Source of the DNA: JBJHBP01 sp050485645
GTDB taxonomy: Bacteria > Pseudomonadota > Gammaproteobacteria > Steroidobacterales > Rariloculaceae
Direction of reading: 5' to 3'
NCBI GenBank assembly: GCA_050485645.1
Contig: JBJHBT010000015.1
Span: 1-64,000 of the forward strand
Length of the DNA: 64,000 nt
The notes under the pieces were generated by a model, which saw nothing but the letters and a program-made list of their open reading frames with translations, was not told the DNA's origin and did not search any database. Below, piece after piece: positions 1 through 8,095 of this stretch. How positions within the stretch are numbered: the first letter of the stretch is position 1; the number at the start of each line of letters is the position of its first letter. A program made the position numbers and the translations under genes.

Positions 1-114
1 GCCATGGATGGCCGCGGCCGAGGCGCATGGACGCTCTTCCGCCGTCCCCGAAGAATGGGGAGCCCACGCGGCAGCCCGCCGTTGACGACGACACCACACG
101 CACCGCGTTGATGA

Positions 115-1023
115 TTACTCCCGGTCGGGGTCGATGAAGCGGCTCGTCAATTCACCGTAGGCATCGATGCGGCGGTCGCGGAAAAACGGCCAGCCCACAC
201 GAACCGTCTCGATGTCCGCGAAATCGATCTGCTCGACGATGATGGCTTCGCGGTCCGCCGGCGCGCGAACGATCACGCGTCCGTCCGGCGCGGCGATGAA
301 GCTCTGTCCCCAGAACTCGATGCCGCCATCGCTGGCCGGATCAGGTTCGAATCCGGTGCGGTTCACGGCCAGCACGAAGCAGCCGTTGGCGATGGCATGC
401 GCCCGCTGCATCGTTTCCCACGCATCATGCTGACGCTCGCCCAGCGATGACCGCTCTTCCGGATGCCAGCCGATTGCGGTCGGATACACGAGCACGTCGG
501 CGCCACTCATCGCGGTCAGCCGTGCGGCTTCCGGATACCACTGATCCCAGCAGACGAGCACGCCCAGCCGGCACGCCGCGGTCGCGAATGAACCAAAGCC
601 AAGGTCGCCGGGCGTGAAGTAATACTTCTCGTAGTAGCGCGGATCATCAGGGATGTGCATCTTGCGATACTTGCCGATGTAGCCGCGCGCACCATCCAGC
701 ACCGCCGCGGTGTTGTGGAACAGCCCCGGCGCACGCCGTTCGAACAGGCTGGCCACCACCGTCACATCCAGTTCGCGGCCGAGTTGTGCAACGGCCTCGC
801 TGCTCGGACCTGGAATCGACTCCGCCAGCGTGAAGTGATTCGCGTCCTCGGTCTGACAGAAATAGCGGCTGGTGAAGAGCTCGGGCAGACAGATCAGCTT
901 CGCGCCCTGCGCGGCCGCGTCCCTCACCATGTCGAGGGCATGGGCAAGATTGCGCTCCGGCGCCTCGTCCATGGACATCTGTACCAGCGCAACGGTCAGT
1001 GGCGCACGAGTTGACTTCCTCAT
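115..1023 (-). CDS. aguB: N-carbamoylputrescine amidase
   Basis: Hydrolyses N-carbamoylputrescine to putrescine, CO2 and ammonia, the last step of the agmatine route; cytoplasmic. The 302-residue protein has the full nitrilase-fold triad: Glu48 in CLPELF, Lys121 in YRKMHIPDDP and Cys158 in VLVCWDQWYPEA. The WDQWYPEAAR stretch after the cysteine is typical of AguB rather than of other nitrilases. It is the last gene of a minus-strand operon, 19 bp after speA. Length and start fit the family. Identification is from motifs and context, and both agree. Confidence 0.95.
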   Translation of the reverse strand: MRKSTRAPLTVALVQMSMDEAPERNLAHALDMVRDAAAQGAKLICLPELFTSRYFCQTEDANHFTLAESIPGPSSEAVAQLGRELDVTVVASLFERRAPGLFHNTAAVLDGARGYIGKYRKMHIPDDPRYYEKYYFTPGDLGFGSFATAACRLGVLVCWDQWYPEAARLTAMSGADVLVYPTAIGWHPEERSSLGERQHDAWETMQRAHAIANGCFVLAVNRTGFEPDPASDGGIEFWGQSFIAAPDGRVIVRAPADREAIIVEQIDFADIETVRVGWPFFRDRRIDAYGELTSRFIDPDRE

Positions 1024-1042
1024 CGTCTTGCGTCCCTGCGAG

Positions 1043-3022
1043 CTACGCGTCGCGTTCCATGTTGGACGGATCGCAGTAGGTGTTCTTCGGAAAGCAGGCC
1101 ATGTACTGATCGAGGATCTCCATGCCCTGCGACGGGCGCACGACGCCCGCCTGGATCTTGCCGCGAACCAGCTCGTTCATGCGTCGGTGCAGGTCGTTGG
1201 GGAAGTACTGCACCTGAGCCAGCATGTCCTGTACCGCGGTGCCCGGGATCACCTTCTCGATCCAGAAATTGCCGGACTCCTCGGCGTCGGCATAGATATG
1301 CGCCTCGGATACCCGTCCGAACAGGTTGTGGGCATCGCCGACGATGTCCTCATAGGCGCCCATCAGAAAGAAACCCAGGTAGTACGGCTCGCCGGGCGTC
1401 AGCGAATGCACCGGCAGAAAGCGTCCGTCACCGTGAGCGCACACATAGTGGCTGACCTTGCCGTCGGAATCGCAGGTGAGATCCACCAGCACGGCGCGCC
1501 GCGTGGGCTGCTCGTTCAGACGCTCGATCGGCATGATCGGGAACGGCTGTCCGATTGCCCAGTGATCGAGCATGGACTGAAAGACCGAGAAGTCACACAG
1601 ATACTGATCGGTGAGCAGCACTTCGAGCTGATTCAGCTCCTCGCTCTCCGCGGCATCCGGATTGCGCCGCAGGGCTTCGAGCAGCGTCGTGCACACGCGC
1701 CAGTACAACCGCTCGGCCAGTGCGCGATGCTCCAGCGACAGATATCCAAGCGTGAACAGATTGCGCACGTCTTCCAGGCGTTCGTTGGCATCGTGCAGCG
1801 CCTCGTTCAGTTCGGCGGCATCCACGGTTTCGGGCAGGTACTCGACGATACGCGCCAGCGCCTGCACCGGTTCCTCGGCCTCTTCGTCCACCTCGATGGG
1901 CTGCGACACATCATCCTTCGGATGCGCGCCCAGCACCGGCACGATCAGCACCGAGTGGTGCGCGGTCAGTGCGCGCCCGCTTTCGGTGACGATCACCGGC
2001 ACAGGCACATCGTTCGCCTCGCAGACTTCCTTCACGGTAAAGACGACCGCGTTGGCGTACTCCTGCAGGCTGTAGTTGATGCCAGCATGTTCGCCGAGCT
2101 GTCCCTTGCAGTAGTTCACGCCCAGACCGCCGCCCACATCCAGATACTTCAACCCCACACCGCGCTGCACCAGCGCCGAATAGATCTGCGACACTTCCTT
2201 GATCGCCTGCTTGAGCACCTGGATGTCGGCCACCTGACTGCCGATGTGGCAGTGCAGCAGCACCAGCTTGTCGCGGCGCCCGCTGCGCTCGAGCTCGCCG
2301 ACCATGCGCACGACCTCGGCCACGCGCAATCCAAACTTCGAATTGCTGCCCGACGACTCCGACCAGCGGCCCGAGCCGCGCGTCGCCAGCCGCACCCGCA
2401 CACCCATGACCGGCTCGAAGCCTTCGCGGTCGGCGAGCATGTTGATGTCGACGAACTCCGAATACTTTTCCACCACCGGCACCACATTCTGGCCCAGACG
2501 CTGCGCCGACATCATCAGCGTCAGCATCGTCCGGTCCTTGACGCCGTTGCACACCAGCAGCGTTTCGCCGTTCACATGCGGCAGCGTCGCGATCAGCTCG
2601 GCCTTCGAACCGCACTCCAGGCCCATGCCGTAGGCACGTCCGGCGTCGAGCAGCTCGTCGACCACTTCGTGCAGCTGATTGACCTTGATCGGGTAGATGC
2701 CGCGGTAGACGTTGTCATAGCCGGCCTCGGCAATGGCCTCACCGAAGGCCTCGTTGATGCGCCGCACCTGTGCGGAGAGGATGTCCTGGAATCGCAGCAG
2801 CACGGGCATCTGCACACCCCGCCTGCGCAACTCGGCGACGATGGCGGGGATGGCCATGGTGGTGTCCTGGGCATCCAGCGCGCGCACTGCGACCTGCCCC
2901 TCATCATTGACGACGAAGTAGGGCTCTCCCCAGGTCTCGACACGGTACAGCGCCGTGGAGTCCTCAGCGGACCAGCTCGTGCCGGCATCCGGGGCCGGCA
3001 GATCGCATGCCTGTACAGACAT
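1043..3022 (-). CDS. speA: Biosynthetic arginine decarboxylase
   Basis: PLP-dependent decarboxylation of arginine to agmatine, the first step of the pathway completed by aguA and aguB. The PLP lysine is Lys113 in GIYPIKVNQ, and the glycine-rich phosphate-binding LDVGGGLGVNY follows. The frame stays open 103 codons further upstream, but that part runs inside the preceding gene and has no family character. The ATG at 3022 has GGGAG seven bases upstream and gives 659 residues, matching the roughly 658 of the E. coli enzyme. Its start lies 2 bp after the stop of the deoxyhypusine-synthase-like gene, so the two are translationally linked. Confidence 0.95.
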   Translation of the reverse strand: MSVQACDLPAPDAGTSWSAEDSTALYRVETWGEPYFVVNDEGQVAVRALDAQDTTMAIPAIVAELRRRGVQMPVLLRFQDILSAQVRRINEAFGEAIAEAGYDNVYRGIYPIKVNQLHEVVDELLDAGRAYGMGLECGSKAELIATLPHVNGETLLVCNGVKDRTMLTLMMSAQRLGQNVVPVVEKYSEFVDINMLADREGFEPVMGVRVRLATRGSGRWSESSGSNSKFGLRVAEVVRMVGELERSGRRDKLVLLHCHIGSQVADIQVLKQAIKEVSQIYSALVQRGVGLKYLDVGGGLGVNYCKGQLGEHAGINYSLQEYANAVVFTVKEVCEANDVPVPVIVTESGRALTAHHSVLIVPVLGAHPKDDVSQPIEVDEEAEEPVQALARIVEYLPETVDAAELNEALHDANERLEDVRNLFTLGYLSLEHRALAERLYWRVCTTLLEALRRNPDAAESEELNQLEVLLTDQYLCDFSVFQSMLDHWAIGQPFPIMPIERLNEQPTRRAVLVDLTCDSDGKVSHYVCAHGDGRFLPVHSLTPGEPYYLGFFLMGAYEDIVGDAHNLFGRVSEAHIYADAEESGNFWIEKVIPGTAVQDMLAQVQYFPNDLHRRMNELVRGKIQAGVVRPSQGMEILDQYMACFPKNTYCDPSNMERDA

Positions 3023-3024
3023 CT

Positions 3025-3996
3025 TCAGTCTCCCAGCACGTAGGCGAAAACAAGGGGCGCGACGATGGTCGCATCGGATTCGATCACGAACTTCGGGGTA
3101 TCGGCAGACAGCTTGCCCCAGGTGATCTTCTCGTTGGGCACGGCACCGGAGTAGGAGCCGTAGCTGGTGGTGGAATCGCTGATCTGACAGAAGTACCCCC
3201 AGCGCGGCACGTCTTCGTATTCCAGATCCTGTTCGAGCATCGGCACGACGCAGATCGGGAAGTCGCCGGCAATCCCTCCGCCGATCTGGAAAAAGCCGAT
3301 GGACTGCCGCGCACTGGTGCCGCGGTACCATTCCGCCAGTTCCATCATGTATTCGATGCCCGAACGGGTTGTCAGCGGATTCCCGACCCGGCCGGCAATG
3401 CAGTGTGCGGCGAAAAAGTTGCCCAGCGTCGAGTCTTCCCAGCCGGGCACGAACATGGGCAGCCGCGCCTCGGCGGCGGCCAGCAGCCAGCTGTCCTCGG
3501 GATCGATCTGATAGGCGCTTTCCAGCTTGCCGCTGAGCAGAACCCGGTACAGGAATTCATGCGGGAACAGCCGCTCCCCGCTTCGGTCCGCTGCCTGCCA
3601 TTCTTCCAGCACGGCCTTCTCGATGCGGCGCATGGCCTCATGCTCCGGTATGCAGGTATCGGTCACGCGATTGAGATTCTGTTCCAGCAACGCTTCTTCC
3701 TGCTCCGGCGACAGATGCCGGTAGTGCGGTATGCGCACGTAGTGTTCATGCGCAACGAGATTGAAGACATCCTCTTCGAGATTCGCGCCGGTGCAGCTGA
3801 TCGCATGCACCTTGCCACGACGAATCATCTCCGCCAGCGACAGCCCCAGCTCGGCGGTGCTCATCGCTCCGGCCAGCGTGACCAGCATCTGCCCACCGGT
3901 GTCCAGGTGACGCACATAGCCGTCAGCGGCATCGCGCAATGATGCCGCATTGAAATGACGATAATGATGACGAATGAAATCGGAAATTGCGCCCAT
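3025..3996 (-). CDS. Deoxyhypusine synthase-like protein (probable polyamine enzyme)
   Basis: 323-residue member of the deoxyhypusine synthase fold family, which uses NAD and polyamines to transfer a 4-aminobutyl group. The C-terminal segment EKITWGKLSADTPKF keeps the lysine (about Lys295) that carries the enzyme-bound imine in the eukaryotic enzyme, and the GANLEEDVFNLVAHEHY region is also family-like. Bacteria lack a hypusinated eIF5A, so a role in making spermidine or homospermidine from putrescine is inferred from its place between aguA and speA. The ATG at 3996 has AGAGG upstream; an in-frame extension to 4077 looks unconserved. The precise reaction is not settled by sequence. Confidence 0.85.
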   Translation of the reverse strand: MGAISDFIRHHYRHFNAASLRDAADGYVRHLDTGGQMLVTLAGAMSTAELGLSLAEMIRRGKVHAISCTGANLEEDVFNLVAHEHYVRIPHYRHLSPEQEEALLEQNLNRVTDTCIPEHEAMRRIEKAVLEEWQAADRSGERLFPHEFLYRVLLSGKLESAYQIDPEDSWLLAAAEARLPMFVPGWEDSTLGNFFAAHCIAGRVGNPLTTRSGIEYMMELAEWYRGTSARQSIGFFQIGGGIAGDFPICVVPMLEQDLEYEDVPRWGYFCQISDSTTSYGSYSGAVPNEKITWGKLSADTPKFVIESDATIVAPLVFAYVLGD

Positions 3997-4154
3997 CGGG
4001 TAGCCTCTTGGATTGCCCGGCGCGCGGACGGCCGGCGGGAAGGTGCACAGAGTAGGTAATCGGAACCCGGCCGACAATAGTCACCGGCACGAAAGTAGGA
4101 TGCCCGGGCGCAACAGCCAGCAGGCGGCTGCCCCGGTGGCGCGCGGCCGTCGGC

Positions 4155-5216
4155 CTACGTCACCTCGGGCACCTGCTGGGTAAGGCAGTGGATCGCGCCC
4201 AGTCCGGCCACCAGCACGCGGCAGTCCACCCGCTCCACACGCCGCCCCGGGAAGCAGTCCGCCAGGATGCCGGCGGCCACATCGTCGGCCGCGCAGCCGA
4301 ACACCGGCAGCAGCACAGCCTCGTTGGTGACATGGAAGTTGGCATAGCTGGCCGGCAGACGCTCACCGGCATTGCAGACAGGCGCCGGCATCGGCAGCTC
4401 CAGCACCGTGAGCCGGCGTCCGTCGAGCAGCCGCACCTGTTCGAGAAACGCGCGATTGGCGGCCAGCGGGGCATGGTTGGGATCGTCGCGCCGCGGCTCC
4501 ACCACGGTCACCACCACATCCGGCGCAACGAAGCGCGTCAGATCGTCGATATGGCCATCGGTGTCGTCACCGACGATGCCCTCGCCCAGCCAGATCACCT
4601 GCGTGACGCCCAGCGCATCGCGCAGCAGCTGCTCGATCGCATCGCGGCCCAGCGTCGGATTGCGGTTCGGGTTCAGCAGGCACTGTTCGGTGGTCAGCAC
4701 CGCACCCTCGCCATTGACGTCAATGGAGCCGCCTTCCAGCACCGCGCTGTAAGGGGCGCGCGGCACGCCGAGAATGTTCGCCATCGCCCTGCCCACCTGC
4801 CGGTCCAGATCGAACGGCGGGTACTTGCCACCCCAGGCGTTGTACTCGAAATCCAGTGCCAGCATTGGCTGCACCGGATCATCGCGGGTTACGAAGATCG
4901 CACCATGATCCCTGGCCCAGGCGTCGTTGGTGGGAACAATGTGGAGCTGCAGCCGCTCCGGAGCCACCACGGGGTCCAGCAGCGCCGCCACATGACGGCG
5001 ATGCGCTTCGCTGAGCACATTCACATACAGCGGTTCACTGGCTGCGATGGCGGCGGCCAGACGAACCATGGCCGGTTCCACCTGGTCGAACAGGCCGGGC
5101 CAGGTATCACGATTGTGCGGCCACGAAATCCAGGTGGCGCGATGGCGCGCCCACTCGGCGGGCATGCGGTAGCCCGATGCGGCGGGCGGAGACGATTGCG
5201 GATCGATGGCGGTCAT
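4155..5216 (-). CDS. aguA: Agmatine deiminase
   Basis: Converts agmatine to N-carbamoylputrescine and ammonia, feeding aguB. The 353-residue protein starts with the family pattern MPAEWARHRATWISWPHN, carries the GGSIDVNGEG substrate loop, and ends with the catalytic cysteine (Cys344) in AIHCLTQQVP. The start at 5216 was chosen because the extra upstream codons in the open frame run into the divergent promoter region and are not family-like; a later ATG at codon 17 (MPAEW) is possible. It heads the polyamine operon, with 158 bp before the next gene. Confidence 0.95.
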   Translation of the reverse strand: MTAIDPQSSPPAASGYRMPAEWARHRATWISWPHNRDTWPGLFDQVEPAMVRLAAAIAASEPLYVNVLSEAHRRHVAALLDPVVAPERLQLHIVPTNDAWARDHGAIFVTRDDPVQPMLALDFEYNAWGGKYPPFDLDRQVGRAMANILGVPRAPYSAVLEGGSIDVNGEGAVLTTEQCLLNPNRNPTLGRDAIEQLLRDALGVTQVIWLGEGIVGDDTDGHIDDLTRFVAPDVVVTVVEPRRDDPNHAPLAANRAFLEQVRLLDGRRLTVLELPMPAPVCNAGERLPASYANFHVTNEAVLLPVFGCAADDVAAGILADCFPGRRVERVDCRVLVAGLGAIHCLTQQVPEVT

Positions 5217-5339
5217 ACGGAGGCTGGCCTGCTGCGGTTGGTCGGATCGGGCGCGCCGGGACTGCCCCGGACAGGCTGCGACGGGCGGACGCGATGATAC
5301 CGTCACCCAACACGATAGCGAAGGCGGTATGATGCGGCG

Positions 5340-6029
5340 ATGCGCACTGCCATGAAACTGCTCTGTTCGATGGCCCTGTTCGTGACCGCGTCCGCGGCCG
5401 TCTCGGCTTCCGCCTGGGCTCAGGCGCCGTCGGCCGGGCGCATGCTGATCGCCACGCCATCGCTGGACGATCCCGCTTTCTCCGAAACCGTGGTGCTGAT
5501 GATCGAACACGGCGAGCAGGGCTCATTCGGCGTCATGATCAATCGGCCCACGCACGTGCCGGCCGACGAAGTGTTCCCGCAGCTGGCTGATTTCGCGGAC
5601 TTTTCGGGCAATGTTTACCGTGGCGGGCCGATGCTGCCGTCGACGGTGGTGATGCTGATCCGCAGCACCGAGCTCGGCCGGCGCGGCGCGCGGCCGTTGA
5701 TCGGCGACATCTTCGTGACCACGGAACTGGAAATCCTCGCCGATCTGGAGCCACCTGTCGCCGATCTGGAATCGCCCGCGTGGGACGCCAGCCTGCTGCG
5801 GCTTTACGCCGGGCATGCCGCCTGGGAGCCTGGCGCACTGGAACGGGAGATTGCGCGTGGCTACTGGATGGTGATCAGCGGCCGCGAAGACCTGGTGTTC
5901 AGCGACGACCCGGGCGACCTGTGGCGCCGGTTGAAGGAAGGAGAACCGCCAGGCGATCCGATCACGGCCGGGCGTCAGGACGTGCCGGCCGAACCCACCG
6001 CTGAATTCGCCGCCGAACTCACCTTGTAG
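5340..6029 (+). CDS. AlgH/YqgE (UPF0301) family protein with an export signal
   Basis: The core from GRMLIATPSLDDPAF through GSFGVMINRP and VYRGGPM matches the AlgH/YqgE (UPF0301) family, whose biochemical role is not established. Unlike usual members, which start directly at this core and lack a signal, this one has an N-terminal hydrophobic stretch ending in SASAWAQA that looks like a signal peptide with cleavage after AWA. That predicts a periplasmic or surface location. A second ATG at 5352 would keep the signal. The 3' end overlaps the convergent NYN gene by 55 bp. Confidence 0.8.
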   Translation: MRTAMKLLCSMALFVTASAAVSASAWAQAPSAGRMLIATPSLDDPAFSETVVLMIEHGEQGSFGVMINRPTHVPADEVFPQLADFADFSGNVYRGGPMLPSTVVMLIRSTELGRRGARPLIGDIFVTTELEILADLEPPVADLESPAWDASLLRLYAGHAAWEPGALEREIARGYWMVISGREDLVFSDDPGDLWRRLKEGEPPGDPITAGRQDVPAEPTAEFAAELTL

Positions 6030-6772
6030 TTGCCGCGCGTCTCATCCAGCTCCAGTTTGATGACGCCGTGCCGGCCGGCGTCTTCCAGCAGCTCCGAAAA
6101 ATTCCGATAACCGTAGTAGCTTTCGTTGAAGCCCGGGTACACGCGCTTGACGGTCTGTTTCACCAGCGACCCCCAGATCGGGTCGTAATCCGCCTCCAGT
6201 GCCTCCACCGTTTCGGCCAGACGATCGAATACTTCCTGCTGTTTCGCCGACTGCCCCTTGGTCCCGCGGGTTCTGGGACGCTCCGACACCCTGATCAGGT
6301 CATCGTAGAAAATGAACTCATCGCAATTGGATGCCAGCAGATCGGACGTGGAGCTGCGCACCCCGCAGGCCAGCACGCGCTTGTCGTTCTCCTTGAGCTT
6401 GGACACCAGCGGCGAGAAGTCGCTGTCGCCGGTGAGCAGCGCGAAGGTGTCGATGTGGGTCTTGGAGTAACACAGGTCCAGCGCATCAACCACCATGCGG
6501 ATGTCGGCGCTGTTCTTGCCGCTGACATTCGAGCGCGGGATGTCGACCATCTCGAATCCGTGCAGGTGAAACTCGCGCGTGAATTTCTGGAATCGGCTCC
6601 AGTCACAGTAGGCGCGCTTGAACACGATGCGTCCCCGTTCGAGGAGCCGCTTCAGCACCAGATCCATCTGGAAGCGTCCCTTCTTGCTCTGCTCGGCGCC
6701 CAGCGCAAGATTCTCGAAGTCAACGAACACCGCGATCGTCAGCTCCGCGCGATTGGCCGGGTCCATACTCAT
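5975..6772 (-). CDS. NYN domain protein with C-terminal LOTUS/OST-HTH domain
   Basis: The N-terminal half is a LabA/DUF88-type NYN (PIN-fold) domain. It has AVFVDFENL with Asp18, SADIRMVVDALDL, and LLTGDSDFSPLV, which supply the acidic metal-binding residues of RNA-cleaving relatives. From about residue 185 the segment GSLVKQTVKRVYPGFNE to IKLELDETRGNYKV resembles a LOTUS/OST-HTH RNA-binding module. Together these suggest an RNA-processing or RNA-binding protein; its target is unknown. The ATG at 6772 (MSMDPAN) is preferred over 6808 because the longer N-terminus is unlike the family. It is convergent with and overlaps the AlgH-like gene. Confidence 0.85.
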   Translation of the reverse strand: MSMDPANRAELTIAVFVDFENLALGAEQSKKGRFQMDLVLKRLLERGRIVFKRAYCDWSRFQKFTREFHLHGFEMVDIPRSNVSGKNSADIRMVVDALDLCYSKTHIDTFALLTGDSDFSPLVSKLKENDKRVLACGVRSSTSDLLASNCDEFIFYDDLIRVSERPRTRGTKGQSAKQQEVFDRLAETVEALEADYDPIWGSLVKQTVKRVYPGFNESYYGYRNFSELLEDAGRHGVIKLELDETRGNYKVSSAANSAVGSAGTS

Positions 6773-6876
6773 CAGCTGCGATCTCCAGTCACGTTGGTGG
6801 GCCGGCATGATCCTGCAAGGCGCTCAAAGTCGCAAGCAGCGTGGCTGTGAACGACGCTGACCGGACATCGCACCGA

Positions 6877-7818
6877 TCACGCATCCGGTGACAGGTGTCC
6901 CCACAGCGACTGAAACGCCAGCCGCACGAAGTCGTCCGCCGGCCCGAGGCGCTCGACGAACTCGCGTGCCGGCTGTGCGGCCACCGCTTCGTCGGGACTC
7001 AGGCCGCGATTGAGCATCTGGCGCAACCGCATCGACAGCGCCTGATAGGCCTGGCGCTGATACTGCAGGTCGGCGCGGGTCAGCAGCGCTCCCTGCGCCG
7101 GTACGATGATGGTGTCGTCATCGGCATGGCTGAGCAGGGTCTGCGCGCCTTCCGACAAACCGCCAATCCAGCCGCCGGTCCACCAGTCGAGAAACGGCCA
7201 GCCCCCGCCGGATGCGACATCACCGGTGAGCAGCACGTTGGCTTCACGGAAGCGCACGCCGATGTCGCCATCGGTGTGTGCCTGGCGCAGGTGGAAACAC
7301 TCCACCGTTTCCCTGCCGAGCAGGAATGATTCGCTGCGGTAGAAGGTGTGGTTGGGAAGCGCGGTCCCGGGCAGCGGGTCGTGGGTAGTGGTCTCCCATG
7401 GTCGGGTGATATCGGTGGTCAGCCACAGCCGGGTGTTCTCATGGGCCACGATGCGCGTGCCCTCCCGCCCCAGCAGGCCGTTCGCCCCGGTCTGCTCCGG
7501 ATGCCAGTGCGTATTGATCAGCGTGTGCACCGGGCCGCTCTGCGGCAGCGCGCGCACCGCTTCCAGCAACGCGGCCGAGTGCGATGCGACGCCACCGTCA
7601 ACCAGCAGCACGCCATCGGCGCCGGTCAGCGCGACGCTGTTGACACCGGCGCCACGCAGCAGCCAGAGGCCATCCCGCAGCGGGGTCGCATCGATCGCTT
7701 CGTTGGCGGGTGATCCGCCGCCCGGCTGCGCGAACAGCCGCGCGGACCCGGCCGGCAGCGTCACGGCCGCCACACCACCCAGCAAGGATTTCAATACCGT
7801 CCTGCGACCTGCGCGCAT
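6877..7818 (-). CDS. Tat-exported metallo-beta-lactamase-fold protein with altered metal motif
   Basis: 313 residues beginning with a twin-arginine signal (RRTVLKSLLGG) ending near LFAQ, so probably periplasmic. The mature part has the metallo-beta-lactamase fold: VLLVDGG strand, NTHWHPEQTG, HTDGDI and LLTGDV. The usual HxHxDH is here H104-W-H106-P-E108-Q109, so the metal-2 aspartate and histidine are replaced by Glu and Gln. The later metal ligand candidates His (RQAHTDGD) and Asp (LTGDVAS) remain. It may hydrolyse esters or lactones, or bind a single metal. No partner gene is evident: it is flanked by a convergent-overlap pair and a divergent operon. Confidence 0.8.
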   Translation of the reverse strand: MRAGRRTVLKSLLGGVAAVTLPAGSARLFAQPGGGSPANEAIDATPLRDGLWLLRGAGVNSVALTGADGVLLVDGGVASHSAALLEAVRALPQSGPVHTLINTHWHPEQTGANGLLGREGTRIVAHENTRLWLTTDITRPWETTTHDPLPGTALPNHTFYRSESFLLGRETVECFHLRQAHTDGDIGVRFREANVLLTGDVASGGGWPFLDWWTGGWIGGLSEGAQTLLSHADDDTIIVPAQGALLTRADLQYQRQAYQALSMRLRQMLNRGLSPDEAVAAQPAREFVERLGPADDFVRLAFQSLWGHLSPDA

Positions 7819-7931
7819 GGTGCCCCCGGTTTCACAGGCTGCCGCAGGCCGCGACAGCTACGGCCCGTAGTGTGCATCAGATCAACCGGATCAGGCCAAT
7901 ATCGGCGTCCGGCGGGACTTTCGCCAAATTC

Positions 7932-7960
7932 GTGAAAGCCTGTCACGAGACGGTTACAAT
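7932..7960 (+). promoter_or_regulatory. Candidate sigma-70 promoter upstream of the DUF1592 operon
   Basis: TACAAT at 7955-7960 is a good -10 box. GTGAAA at 7932-7937 is a weak -35 with a 17-base spacer. A CGTGA/TCACG inverted repeat (7931-7947) covers the -35 and spacer and could be an operator. The operon start codon lies 136 bases downstream. No other convincing promoter was seen in the 277 bp divergent region. Confidence 0.35.
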
Positions 7961-8095
7961 CGGGCGGTCCGCCAGGCCTGACGGCTAGCGGGCAGGTCTG
8001 CGTCCGCATTGCGCCATTACAGACCACAAGGGGGAGCAGCCATCGCCATCGCAGATATCGGCCCGCGTCCTGTTTTCCATGACGCCGGTGCTGTC

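Noticed and set aside
1..114. Possible 3' end of a plus-strand gene before aguB
   Set aside because: All three forward frames are open in this GC-rich stretch and none gives a recognisable motif; too short to decide.
872..3043. Long open frame on the plus strand (723 codons)
   Set aside because: Antisense to speA, whose motifs and length are clear; His/Arg-rich shadow sequence.
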